Shown: piece by piece, positions 35,338 through 42,536 of the stretch
Layout: the number at the start of each line of letters is the position of its first letter
Position numbering within the stretch: the stretch's first letter is position 1
Assembly (NCBI GenBank): GCA_024398135.1
Contig: CP073750.1
Coordinates: 620,001 to 684,000 of the forward strand
DNA from: a bacterium SCSIO 12643
GTDB taxonomy: Bacteria > Bacteroidota > Bacteroidia > Flavobacteriales_G > Salibacteraceae
Direction: 5' to 3'
Length of the DNA stretch: 64,000 bases
Made by a program: the position numbers and the translations under genes
Notes under the pieces: model-generated
Database searches by the model: none
Seen by the model: the letters and a program-made list of their open reading frames with translations, nothing else
What the model was told of the DNA's origin: nothing

Positions 35338-36021
35338 TTATACCAAATCATCCATTTCATGAACAATAATACTTCTGCGGTCAAAATCCAGAATGCCCTG
35401 CTCACGCAATTCATTCAACACAATCGTTACCGTTTGGCGGGACGTAGCCGTTAAATTGGCCATATCCTGATGTGTCAATTTATGTTTTACCGCATACTCA
35501 AATCCCACCTTTTTTCCTTTATTCAATACCAGATCACGAATAAAATCTACAATTCGATCACGTGCATCTTTAAAAATCAAAGACTCAAACCTACGTTCCA
35601 TCTTTTGTAATCTTACACCTATTAAGTGCGTAATCTTTAGATTCAAACGCGGCATGGACTCGAGTATTTTCAACATCTCCTCCTTATGTATCGCACAGAT
35701 CTTAACATTATTATCCAAAACCTGAGCAAAATCCTGACGTTTTTCCTGCCCTGCAATTGCCAATTCCCCGAAGATTTCTCCCGGTTCCAGAATGGCTTTG
35801 GTAATTTCTTTGCCTTCCTCAGAATAGGTTCCAATCTTCACCCGACCGCTTTTCAATAAGAAAACCACCTTTGACGGTTCTTCCGGGAAGTATATAAACT
35901 TACCCTTCTCCAACGTCTTCATAGATGAAATTTTATCTACTCTGTCTAGATCGTCCGGACCTAAGTCTCTGAAAATGTTAATCTGTTCCAGATACCACAA
36001 TTTTGATTCTGCTGCTGCCAT
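35338..36021 (-). CDS. Crp/Fnr family transcriptional regulator
   Basis: Crp/Fnr-type regulator of 227 residues: cyclic-nucleotide-binding beta-roll at about residues 18-125 (PEEPSKVVFLLKSGRVKIG, LEPGEIFGELAIAG), a dimer helix, and a C-terminal winged helix with the recognition segment QDMANLTATSRQTVTIVLNE near residues 175-195. No N-terminal cysteine cluster of FNR type is seen, so the signal is unlikely to be an Fe-S cluster. A perfect 17-base dyad at 36037-36053, just ahead of its ATG, may be its own operator. Confidence 0.88.
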   Translation of the reverse strand: MAAAESKLWYLEQINIFRDLGPDDLDRVDKISSMKTLEKGKFIYFPEEPSKVVFLLKSGRVKIGTYSEEGKEITKAILEPGEIFGELAIAGQEKRQDFAQVLDNNVKICAIHKEEMLKILESMPRLNLKITHLIGVRLQKMERRFESLIFKDARDRIVDFIRDLVLNKGKKVGFEYAVKHKLTHQDMANLTATSRQTVTIVLNELREQGILDFDRRSIIVHEMDDLV

Positions 36022-36036
36022 AGTTCGGATATTTAG

Positions 36037-36053
36037 GAATGATCAGATCATTC
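36037..36053. promoter_or_regulatory. Perfect 17-nt dyad, candidate Crp operator
   Basis: GAATGATC-A-GATCATTC, a perfect inverted repeat beginning 16 bases upstream of the Crp/Fnr-type gene start. Position and symmetry suggest autoregulation. Confidence 0.5.
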
Positions 36054-36179
36054 GAATTATGGCTCTAAATTATATTTTTTACATCTATAATTTATCACGA
36101 GAAGATCACAAAATCGTAACACAAAAAAATATTAAACTAAAAAACTATACTGTCGGATACTTGACTAATCCATAAATTA

Positions 36180-36187
36180 TACATTTG
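36180..36187 (+). promoter_or_regulatory. TAnnTTTG -7 box for tRNA-Leu
   Basis: TACATTTG, 10 bases before the mature tRNA 5' end, with TTGAC at 36161-36165 as a possible -33 element. Confidence 0.65.
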
Positions 36188-36197
36188 CAGCAAATCT

Positions 36198-36279
36198 ACT
36201 CGGGTGGCGGAATTGGTAGACGCGCACGCTTGAGGGGCGTGTGTCTTAGGACGTGTGGGTTCGACTCCCATCTCGAGTA
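36198..36279 (+). tRNA. tRNA-Leu (GAG anticodon)
   Basis: 82-base tRNA-Leu. Acceptor ACTCGGG pairs with CTCGAGT (one G-T), the discriminator base is A at 36279, and CCA is not encoded. The D arm carries GGTAGAC, the anticodon stem CACGC/GCGTG holds the loop TTGAGGG with anticodon GAG, and a short variable arm precedes the T arm GTGGG-TTCGACT-CCCAT. It is followed by a terminator at 36291 and by an island whose far end repeats the tRNA 3' end. Confidence 0.95.
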
Positions 36280-36316
36280 CAAATTTTACTAAGGGGCTTT
36301 TAGCCCCTTTTTTATG
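36274..36316 (+). repeat. Island direct repeat, left copy
   Basis: 43 bases running from the last six bases of tRNA-Leu through its terminator. It matches 38941-38983 at 41 of 43 positions. This duplication of a tRNA end on both sides of a 2.6 kb segment is the usual footprint of integration at a tRNA gene. Confidence 0.8.
36291..36313 (+). terminator. Terminator after tRNA-Leu
   Basis: Stem AAGGGGCT/AGCCCCTT with a TTT loop and a run of six T. Identical copy at 38958. Confidence 0.9.
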
Positions 36317-36399
36317 CTCCGCTGTTTCCTCTATTTCAATAAATTATAACTATTCTTTAACTTTTTGAGTGACTTCGTCATAGCTTTTAAGAATACTAA

Positions 36400-36693
36400 A
36401 GGAAACCAAAAAAGTATTTATTCGAAGGACAACGTGGAGGGAAATATTCTCCTGAAAGCGTATCAAAGGTTATTAAAAATTCAGCAAAAAATGCACGGGT
36501 CAACAAACTGGTAACACCACATATTTTAAGACATTCCTTCGCTACTCATTTATTGGAAGCAGGAACAGATTTAAGATATATTCAAACCCTTCTTGGGCAC
36601 AATAGTAGCAGAACAACCGAAATTTACACACATGTTGCAATAAGTTCATTTAAAAAAATAAAAAATCCTTTAGATTCCATACATTTGGGATAA
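36400..36693 (+). pseudogene. 5'-truncated tyrosine recombinase
   Basis: Remnant of a tyrosine recombinase/integrase, about the last 97 codons. The reading starts with [17 protein letters not shown] and contains [34 protein letters not shown] and the ending [11 protein letters not shown]. The catalytic H-R, H and Y residues are kept (HILR, LGH, IYTHV); the first catalytic Arg and the core-binding domain are gone, and a stop at 36397 closes the frame upstream. The sequence runs from KYLFEG directly to the HILRH box without the extra domain of IntI integrases, so it is a XerC/D-like flavobacterial recombinase type. It sits directly ahead of the cassette array. Confidence 0.85.
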
Positions 36694-36707
36694 AACATAT
36701 AGTGTGT

Positions 36708-36731
36708 GTGTATGTACAAGTACATATACAC
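36708..36731 (+). repeat. Inverted repeat before first cassette (attI-like?)
   Basis: GTGTATGTAC-AA-GTACATATACAC, an inverted repeat 4 bases ahead of the first GTTGGGC core at 36736. By position it could be the attachment region for the cassette array, but no functional evidence is visible. Confidence 0.4.
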
Positions 36732-36753
36732 GTACGTTGGGCACAATTAAAAA

Positions 36754-37374
36754 ATGACAAGAACCATATTTAACATACTGACACTAATATTCACATTTAC
36801 AAGCTGCTTCTCTCAGACTGAAATACATAAGAATAATGCTTGTGATGTTGAACTTCAATTTGAGCTAAACCGAAATTCCTCAATCCAATTTTATGACTCT
36901 ACTGGAAAAAAGACATGGTTTTGGGAAAATGATACACTTGATTTCATCTACACATATTTTCATTCTAATACCTCAGTTGGAAATCTAATTCAAATTGACT
37001 CAATAATGATTTTAAATGGAGGAAATCAAAATAATTCTAACGGTTGGGAACTTGATTCTGAAGGAGATAATGAAATTGTTGAACTACTTAAAGGTAGTTG
37101 GATAAAACTAAGCGATTGTACTATAGAATTAAGCGAATGGATACTATATGGAAATTATAAAGACCCTTTTACCCCTTACATTTTCGAAAAACCTGATACA
37201 AACTCAACTAAAACCCAGTTTGACCCAAGGGACGGATGGACTACACATAAAGTAAAAATTCTTGAAGTTAAAGGAACTTGGTTTTATATAGAGCTATTAA
37301 TGAATAATGAAAAGAAAATTGGATGGATGCCTTCATATAATTTATGTTCCCATCCTCATACGACTTGTAATTAA
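36754..37374 (+). CDS. Cassette 1: exported hypothetical protein
   Basis: Exported protein of 206 residues. The N-terminus MTRTIFNILTLIFTFTSCFSQ is a signal sequence with a possible lipobox FTSC at residue 18. The rest is rich in Asn, Trp, Thr, with four later cysteines and a C-terminal segment WTTHKVKILEVKGTWFYIELL...KIGWMPSYNLC that resembles an SH3-like beta fold. No named family is recognised. The ATG is 12 bases after the cassette start core, typical of tightly packed cassettes, and no promoter is visible. Confidence 0.7.
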   Translation: MTRTIFNILTLIFTFTSCFSQTEIHKNNACDVELQFELNRNSSIQFYDSTGKKTWFWENDTLDFIYTYFHSNTSVGNLIQIDSIMILNGGNQNNSNGWELDSEGDNEIVELLKGSWIKLSDCTIELSEWILYGNYKDPFTPYIFEKPDTNSTKTQFDPRDGWTTHKVKILEVKGTWFYIELLMNNEKKIGWMPSYNLCSHPHTTCN

Positions 37375-37390
37375 AAAATAAAAAAACTGT

Positions 37391-37586
37391 GCCCAACAAC
37401 GTGTATAGCCAATAGGACATTTAGTGATAAATTGAAAGTCTTGTTCTTTGAGCAGACAACCCAAAACAAAGTTTTGACGTCTAACAAAAAGAAATTTAAA
37501 AGTAAAAACGTTTGTTTTGACTTAGTGGTAAATCGAAAGTGTAGTGCTTCGAATCTGCCCTACTGCCCATACACAGAACGTTAGGC
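37391..37586 (+). repeat. attC-like site 1 (long form)
   Basis: 196 bases from GCCCAAC (37391-37397) to GTTAGGC (37580-37586), both perfect core consensus. Inner arms GTGTAT (from 37401) and ATACAC (from 37570) pair. The interior contains short internal inverted and direct repeats such as TTGAAAGTC and TCGAAAGTG. Non-coding. Confidence 0.65.
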
Positions 37587-37594
37587 AAAATTAG

Positions 37595-38215
37595 ATGAAA
37601 GTAATTCTCACAATATTAACTGTTCTATCATTTAACTTATCGTTTGGCCAAGATTTCAAGTTGGTTTATTGGATAACAGGATTGGGATCAAATGCAACTT
37701 GGTATATGGCTGAGGAATATAAAGACTGTGCTTCCGGATTGAAAATTGAAATTAATGATACTGTATTAACTTATTCGATTTGTGAAAGGGCAGAGAAGTA
37801 TAGAATTGATACAGTGTTTAATGATACAATCTGGACAAAAGAAAGAAACTTCTATCACGTTAAGTTTAGAGAGTCATCAATAGATTCGATAATATCAATT
37901 CTGGATACATTACAAGGAAAATACGTTTACCGAACAAATCCTCTTGTAATGAGCGGTGGGACATTAAATTACTACATTGAGTATGGAGGGAAATGTAGTC
38001 AGTTTGTAATGAAAAACACTTACGACAGCACAGCCTTACAAATCACCAATCTGATAAACTCATATTTGGATGAGAAGTATCATATATATGTTCCTGATTC
38101 AAGATGGGCGAGTAATAAATATGATAAGCCCCTGATAGAAGCTTGTCCAAGAGATGGAAATGGTACTTATAGAGAAGTTTTAGAACAGGAATATGATGTT
38201 ATTAAAAAGAAATAA
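37595..38215 (+). CDS. Cassette 2: exported hypothetical protein
   Basis: Exported protein of 206 residues with a signal peptide (residues 1-18, ending SFGQ). The mature part contains VYWITGLGSNATWYMAEEYKDC-like beta/alpha segments (quoted in part), three more cysteines, many Asp and Tyr, and DTLQGKYVYRTNPLVMSGG. I recognise no family. ATG lies 8 bases after the cassette core, and the stop lies 2 bases before the closing TTTGCCTAAC. Probably transferred as a unit. Confidence 0.7.
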   Translation: MKVILTILTVLSFNLSFGQDFKLVYWITGLGSNATWYMAEEYKDCASGLKIEINDTVLTYSICERAEKYRIDTVFNDTIWTKERNFYHVKFRESSIDSIISILDTLQGKYVYRTNPLVMSGGTLNYYIEYGGKCSQFVMKNTYDSTALQITNLINSYLDEKYHIYVPDSRWASNKYDKPLIEACPRDGNGTYREVLEQEYDVIKKK

Positions 38216-38220
38216 ACTTT

Positions 38221-38293
38221 GCCTAACAATGGCTATAAAGCATAGGCCTAACCAACCAAACCGTTCCTACGCTTCATAGCCGGAACGTTGTAG
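38221..38293 (+). repeat. attC-like site 2 (short form)
   Basis: About 73 bases from GCCTAAC to GTTGTAG. It folds into a long hairpin: GGCTATAAAGCATAGG (38231-38246) pairs with CCTACGCTTCATAGCC (38266-38281) with only two mismatches. Bases 38224-38289 recur at 38758-38823 with one difference. The right core GTTGTAG departs from GTTRRRY. Confidence 0.7.
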
Positions 38294-38312
38294 GGCATTA
38301 AAAAACAAAGAC

Positions 38313-38741
38313 ATGAATAAAATTTTGATTCTCATATCATTTATGACAATTTCCGTTTTTGGATATTGTGACACTCTTGACTACTATCATGTATACCTAA
38401 ATGATTCACTAATTGAACAATACAACTCTTTGTCCGAAAAACCTTCAATCGAGTTGAAATCATCTGAATTAAATGATAATGATGTAATAACTGTTAGATA
38501 TGGAACTGACCATCCTTGTTTTGAGTGCGTGTATGTTTTGAATGTTCTAATTGAGGTAAAAGAAAAAACACCAGAAGTTGAAACTACTGAGAATTACGGA
38601 AAATTATCAATCCCGATTAAGGACTTAATTTACTTCCGAAACAAGTATGAAATAGATAAGTATCACTTCAATTATTCTGTCAGAACCAAAAAGAAAATGA
38701 ATGGTAAAGGTACTCACCTATTTGAATTAAAATTTATTTAA
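38313..38741 (+). CDS. Cassette 3: exported hypothetical protein
   Basis: Exported protein of 142 residues with a signal peptide (about residues 1-19, ending GYCD). The mature protein holds DDVITVRYGTDHPCFECVYVLNV-like strands (quoted in part) with a CFEC pair near residue 68, and a C-terminal KTKKKMNGKGTHLFELKF-like basic strand. No family recognised. It lies between the GTTGTAGGGC and GCCCTACAAC partners, leaving very little extra sequence. Confidence 0.68.
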   Translation: MNKILILISFMTISVFGYCDTLDYYHVYLNDSLIEQYNSLSEKPSIELKSSELNDNDVITVRYGTDHPCFECVYVLNVLIEVKEKTPEVETTENYGKLSIPIKDLIYFRNKYEIDKYHFNYSVRTKKKMNGKGTHLFELKFI

Positions 38742-38754
38742 AATTAAAAACGCC

Positions 38755-38827
38755 CTACAACAATGGCTATAAAGCATAGACCTAACCAACCAAACCGTTC
38801 CTACGCTTCATAGCCGGAACGTTAACA
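38755..38827 (+). repeat. attC-like site 3 (short form)
   Basis: Near-identical copy of attC-like site 2 (one base different over about 66). It closes the array: the sequence after GTTAACA (38821-38827) has no further matching partner. Confidence 0.68.
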
Positions 38828-38940
38828 CTTATTATTTTTAAATTTAAAAACTCAAATCAATTATCTAAGAGCTACATACCTTGATTCTTGAATAATTAGA
38901 TTCGCATCCAACATCAAAGAGTTCGATATTTGTCCCACTT

Positions 38941-38983
38941 CGGGTACAAATTTTATTAAGGGGCTTTTAGCCCCTTTTTTATG
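38941..38983 (+). repeat. Island direct repeat, right copy
   Basis: Second copy of the tRNA-Leu end plus terminator, two mismatches to 36274-36316. The tRNA part further upstream is degenerate (CTTCGGGTA in place of TCTCGAGTA), so it no longer encodes a tRNA. Confidence 0.78.
38958..38980 (+). terminator. Duplicated terminator
   Basis: Same stem as at 36291 (AAGGGGCT/AGCCCCTT, TTT loop, six T). It now terminates any transcript leaving the cassette array. Confidence 0.8.
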
Positions 38984-39254
38984 TGCTAATATTTTCAGGA
39001 CGTAAACTGATTAAATTATTCTTTAACTTTCTGATAGTTCTGATTCAGGTTAGGAATACAAAACTTAAAAGTTCTTTTGATTACCTACATTTGGGATAGA
39101 GCATTTATATGAACCTTAATAAACAGTAAAACATTACATGATTCTAGATGGCTTTAGCATAATTGAAAAATTAAAGTTCAAGTTTTAAAAAAGTAAATTA
39201 AACATACTATCGATTGATATCTTACATCCCCAAAAGTATACTGTTAATCATAAT

Positions 39255-39533
39255 ATGGAGTTTACCGGAACACACATCGGTGAAATAAATGTAAGCGCAG
39301 GGTTTATTTTCATTTTAAGAGGGGAGTTAATTGGAAATCTGCACATATCCAAAGGCTCAGAAGTAATAATATTTGGAAAAATAAAAGGTAAAATTTACTC
39401 TGATGAAATTTTAGATATCAGAAAAGGATCCAAAATAGAAGGAACATTAAGTACAATCGGAATTAAAATTCAAAATGGTGCTTCTTTAAATGGAATCACC
39501 AAAAATTACACCGAAAAAAACAATAATTATTAA
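39255..39533 (+). CDS. Bactofilin-like protein
   Basis: Short polymer-forming cytoskeletal protein of the bactofilin (DUF583) type, 92 residues. The repeated right-handed beta-helix pattern is visible: GTHIGEINVSAGFIFILRGELIGNL, then KGSEVIIFGKIKGKIYSDE, then IRKGSKIEGTLSTIG (each quoted in part). It is shorter than usual bactofilins and lacks long flanking tails. The following AlkB-like gene starts 36 bases downstream. Role would be a scaffold, inferred from family. Confidence 0.65.
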   Translation: MEFTGTHIGEINVSAGFIFILRGELIGNLHISKGSEVIIFGKIKGKIYSDEILDIRKGSKIEGTLSTIGIKIQNGASLNGITKNYTEKNNNY

Positions 39534-39569
39534 AAGGTTAAACACCAAAGCTAAGCACCACAAAATAAA

Positions 39570-40157
39570 ATGAGACTACCTATAAACTGTACAGTCGATT
39601 ATATCAAAGACTTCTTAACTCACAAAGAGTCAAACGAATTGTATGTTCTATTGATAAATCAATATCAAATAGATCAAGCCAGAATAATAATTGAAGCAGG
39701 AGGACGATTAACCCAAACGGATAGTTTCAAAATTTTGTTTTTAACAGATGAATTGAAGGACCAAAAAAGTCATCCGGAAGAAATACACGGTCAAACTTTT
39801 GCTTTTAAAGGTAAAATGTTAGAATTGAAAAAAAAGGTTGAACAGTTATTGAAAAAGGAATTTGACCTTGCTATGTGTTTGTATTACCCGGATGGTAATT
39901 ATTTTGCACCATATCATAGTGATCAGGAGACTTCTGGATGCAATACCATTCTACCATCAATCAGTTTGGGCGCAGTCAGAGAGTTTAGTTTTAGGGCTAA
40001 TACTGGTGATGAATGTTATAATTTAAAGTTAGCGAATGGGAGTCTCATCATTATGGGGGCTTATTGTCAATCCAGATATACACATAGTCTAGTAAAGAAT
40101 CAAAAGTGTGCACAAGGTAGAATTAACATCACATTTAGAGAACGGAATTTTCAGTAG
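39570..40157 (+). CDS. AlkB-like 2OG-Fe(II) oxygenase
   Basis: 2-oxoglutarate/Fe(II)-dependent dioxygenase of 195 residues, AlkB type. The iron ligands are in YHSDQET (His and Asp, near residue 114) and a distal histidine in RYTHSLVKN (near 171), with the 2OG-binding Arg in RINITFRERN near the C-terminus. AlkB enzymes repair alkylated DNA or RNA bases. The nearby N-terminal residues are shorter than E. coli AlkB, close to ALKBH2/YbiU-like small forms. Substrate inferred only. Confidence 0.78.
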   Translation: MRLPINCTVDYIKDFLTHKESNELYVLLINQYQIDQARIIIEAGGRLTQTDSFKILFLTDELKDQKSHPEEIHGQTFAFKGKMLELKKKVEQLLKKEFDLAMCLYYPDGNYFAPYHSDQETSGCNTILPSISLGAVREFSFRANTGDECYNLKLANGSLIIMGAYCQSRYTHSLVKNQKCAQGRINITFRERNFQ

Positions 40158-40369
40158 GGTTAAATACGCAAATGGGAATAATACAGTATGTATATTTTAC
40201 CTGGAAAATGATTTAATCACATGGTTTGTCTTTCTATTCTATTTTAGGTTTTAAATTTATGTGAGGGCTTTTAGTCATTTTGTATTCTGTCATTTTTTTA
40301 GGAATTTCTATTAATTACAGATGTAGTCTAACTTTTTGATCATTCTCGCTCAATTAGGTTCTTGAGTTA

Positions 40370-40377
40370 TATCTTTG
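40370..40377 (+). promoter_or_regulatory. TAnnTTTG -7 box
   Basis: TATCTTTG in the 291-base gap before the glycerophosphodiesterase-like gene, 71 bases ahead of its TTG start. The rest of the gap (40158-40448) shows no gene. Confidence 0.4.
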
Positions 40378-40448
40378 AGCTAAACATTTAATACGAATAA
40401 GCGTATCAATTCGTCAATTCCATTACTAACCATAATAATAAACGAACC

Positions 40449-41255
40449 TTGGAAATAATATGTTATAGTTGTGGCAGAGGGGAAAATCCTGAAAATTCAA
40501 TCGAAGGAATTCGACACTGCCTGAAAGTGAATCCCAATTGGCGCATTGAAATGGATTTACAAATTACAAAAGATGGACATATTATTTTATTTCACGATTA
40601 TGATACAGAAAGAACAACCGGAATTATAAATGTAATTCATGAAATGAACTTAGATTCCGTCAAAAAACTAAATGCGGGATACAATTTTAAAGTAGGCTCT
40701 GAATTCCCTTATCGCCAAAAACCAATAGAAATCCCAACCCTCGAAGAAGTTTGTTATTCTTTTCCAGATGCAAAATTATTACTCGATATACATACTAGTA
40801 ATTTGAATGCTATTGATAAAATAATTGAAACAATAGAGCGCAATAAAATGGAAAAGCAAATTGTCGTGGTCAGTCATTACGACCAAGTACTATCAAAATT
40901 TAAAATAAAACGTCCGAATTGGGAATATGGAGCTGCAACGAAAGAAGTAAAAAAAATGGTCTACAGTAGTTTTCTTTTTTTGGACAGTTTATTCCCAATA
41001 AAATCAAATATTTTAATGTTACCAGTGCAATTTGGTAACATTAAACTTCTAACCCATAGAGTAATAAATCACGTCAAAAAAAGAAATAAACGACTTTGGG
41101 TTTGGCTAAGCGAAGGGGAAAAAGTTGTAACGGTAAACTCAATAACAGAATTAAATGCATTGGATGACATTGGTGTAAATGGAATCTTTACAGAATTCCC
41201 TACTAAACTGAATGATGAAATGACATTAGTTAAAATGGTCTCAAAGCCGCTATAA
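40449..41255 (+). CDS. Glycerophosphodiester phosphodiesterase-like protein
   Basis: GDPD-family TIM barrel of 268 residues. Present: PENSIEGI, the metal/catalytic block EMDLQITKDGHIILFHDYDTERTTG (residues 35-59, quoted in part; Glu, Asp and second His), IPTLEEV and the later LLLDIHTSN. In active relatives an HRG motif precedes PENS; here it reads CGRGENPENS, so the first catalytic His is a Gly while the Arg is kept. Activity is therefore uncertain. It starts with TTG at 40449, as no ATG is available in frame. Confidence 0.72.
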   Translation: MEIICYSCGRGENPENSIEGIRHCLKVNPNWRIEMDLQITKDGHIILFHDYDTERTTGIINVIHEMNLDSVKKLNAGYNFKVGSEFPYRQKPIEIPTLEEVCYSFPDAKLLLDIHTSNLNAIDKIIETIERNKMEKQIVVVSHYDQVLSKFKIKRPNWEYGAATKEVKKMVYSSFLFLDSLFPIKSNILMLPVQFGNIKLLTHRVINHVKKRNKRLWVWLSEGEKVVTVNSITELNALDDIGVNGIFTEFPTKLNDEMTLVKMVSKPL

Positions 41256-41312
41256 AATCAATATTGAATGGCTTTAAAACAGGCTCAATAACTTACAAGA
41301 ATACTCAACAAA

Positions 41313-42452
41313 ATGACCTTATTAATTACATTTCTTAATATCGCTATTTTTCAAGGGTTTGTTTTAGGATTTATCATTTTAAAATCTCCTATATTTAAAA
41401 GTAAAGCAAATAAATATCTGGCTTTTGGCATTTTTTCACTTTCCATTTCTCTGCTAAACTTTGTTCTTGATGAAGGTACAGGGATATATAATACCTATCC
41501 TTTTCTAAGGTTTATTGATATAATTGATTCTGGCACCCTGTTCCCTATTTTTATCTTTTTATATGTTATTCATCAAATTGATCACCCCATAAAAAAATCC
41601 AGAAAAAAAATGGGGCTGTTCATACCTTATTTATTTTCTCTCATTCACAGTATTCTGGATGAAGATTCAATTACCAACGCACTACAAATTCCATCAATCA
41701 TTCAACTTTCAGGCAATATCATTGAAATCCTGATCATTTTTTTGTTTATCCCCGGTATTATAATTTACACATACACCTTTATCAAACTTTCAAATAACAC
41801 CCAGGAAAAAAAGTGGCTTACCTATTTATGGCTTTTAACTTTTTCCCTATTTGGTTCCTGGGTTTTGATTCTTCTTTCCGGTATTTTTTTAGATAATGAA
41901 TTTGAATCCGTTATGATGATACTTACTTTAATTGCAGCGTTCTTAATGCACTGGATAAGTTATTTTGGAATTTTTAAATTTAGAATTGCAAAAGATCAGG
42001 AAGAAATTAGAGCATTAATTGCCAAACAAAAGCTAAACCATACGACCCCCGTCATAAATAAACCTGAACTATCTAAAACAGATGATGTAACAAAAACCGA
42101 GTCCCTTACCAAAGAAAATTCTTACTTCAAAAAACTAGAAAGTCTGTGTATCAATGACCAAATTTATAGAGACAGTACCCTGGACCGGGAAAAAGTGGCG
42201 GAGTTATTAGACATCAGTCCGGGTTATGTTTCCCGAATTGTAAATGCTGTTACCGGAGATAATTTTTCGACTTTTATCAATCGTTTCCGTGTGGAAGAAG
42301 TAAAAAAGATTATGTCCAATCCAGAGTTTGACAATTACAGTCTGTTGGCAATCGGATTGGAGTGTGGATTCTCTTCCAAAACCACTTTTTACAATTCTTT
42401 TAAAAAACATACAGGAATGACACCAAGCGCATATAAAAAAATGCAAAAATAA
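41313..42452 (+). CDS. AraC-type regulator with membrane domain
   Basis: 379-residue protein joining an N-terminal membrane region of seven helices (residues about 3-235) to a C-terminal AraC-type DNA-binding domain (about 280-378). The latter has two helix-turn-helix segments: REKVAELLDISPGYVSRIVN and LAIGLECGFSSKTTFYNSFKK, ending in the family motif HTGMTPSAYKKM. Such one-component membrane regulators are common in Flavobacteria. The signal and targets are unknown; nearby genes for an exported protein and an M23 lipoprotein could be among them. Confidence 0.85.
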   Translation: MTLLITFLNIAIFQGFVLGFIILKSPIFKSKANKYLAFGIFSLSISLLNFVLDEGTGIYNTYPFLRFIDIIDSGTLFPIFIFLYVIHQIDHPIKKSRKKMGLFIPYLFSLIHSILDEDSITNALQIPSIIQLSGNIIEILIIFLFIPGIIIYTYTFIKLSNNTQEKKWLTYLWLLTFSLFGSWVLILLSGIFLDNEFESVMMILTLIAAFLMHWISYFGIFKFRIAKDQEEIRALIAKQKLNHTTPVINKPELSKTDDVTKTESLTKENSYFKKLESLCINDQIYRDSTLDREKVAELLDISPGYVSRIVNAVTGDNFSTFINRFRVEEVKKIMSNPEFDNYSLLAIGLECGFSSKTTFYNSFKKHTGMTPSAYKKMQK

Positions 42453-42506
42453 GTTCGGATTCGTGCTTTTTAGAGGTTTCGGAACCTTACTTCCCTTAAC
42501 CAGCAC

Positions 42507-42514
42507 TAGGTTTG
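42507..42514 (+). promoter_or_regulatory. TAnnTTTG -7 box
   Basis: TAGGTTTG, 22 bases before the ATG at 42537 of the outer-membrane-like protein gene. Confidence 0.5.
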
Positions 42515-42536
42515 GCCCATCTTAAATTCATCCGAA

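Larger units (their letters stand above)
36736..38827 (+). mobile_element. Three-gene integron-like cassette array
   Basis: Three consecutive units, each with one plus-strand gene, each bounded by a unit-specific inverted pair. Unit 1: GTTGGGCACA (36736) and TGTGCCCAAC (37388). Unit 2: GTTAGGCAAA (37580) and TTTGCCTAAC (38218). Unit 3: GTTGTAGGGC (38287) and GCCCTACAAC (38752). All three pairs are exact over 10 bases. Between genes lie folding sequences flanked by RYYYAAC and GTTRRRY-like cores. This is what integration at G^TT of circular cassettes produces. No intact integrase is in the window. Confidence 0.7.
38828..39254. other. Right end of island, decayed duplicate
   Basis: Non-coding stretch of 427 bases. 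It holds a tRNA-end fragment (TCCCACTTCGGGTACAAA near 38931-38949), the second terminator copy, a segment like the region after tRNA-Leu (TTCTTTAACTTT), and at 39086-39098 TACATTTGGGATA, which equals the last bases of the recombinase remnant (36680-36692). It looks like a deleted second copy of the tRNA-end/recombinase module. No gene seen. Confidence 0.65.

Noticed and set aside
36400..36693. Integron integrase IntI
   Set aside because: The fragment passes directly from KYLFEG to the HILRH box without the IntI-specific insert, so it is only called a tyrosine recombinase relic.
38900..38949. A second functional tRNA before the right direct repeat
   Set aside because: Only the last bases of an acceptor/T-arm-like end are left; no D arm, anticodon arm or pairing 5' acceptor could be found.
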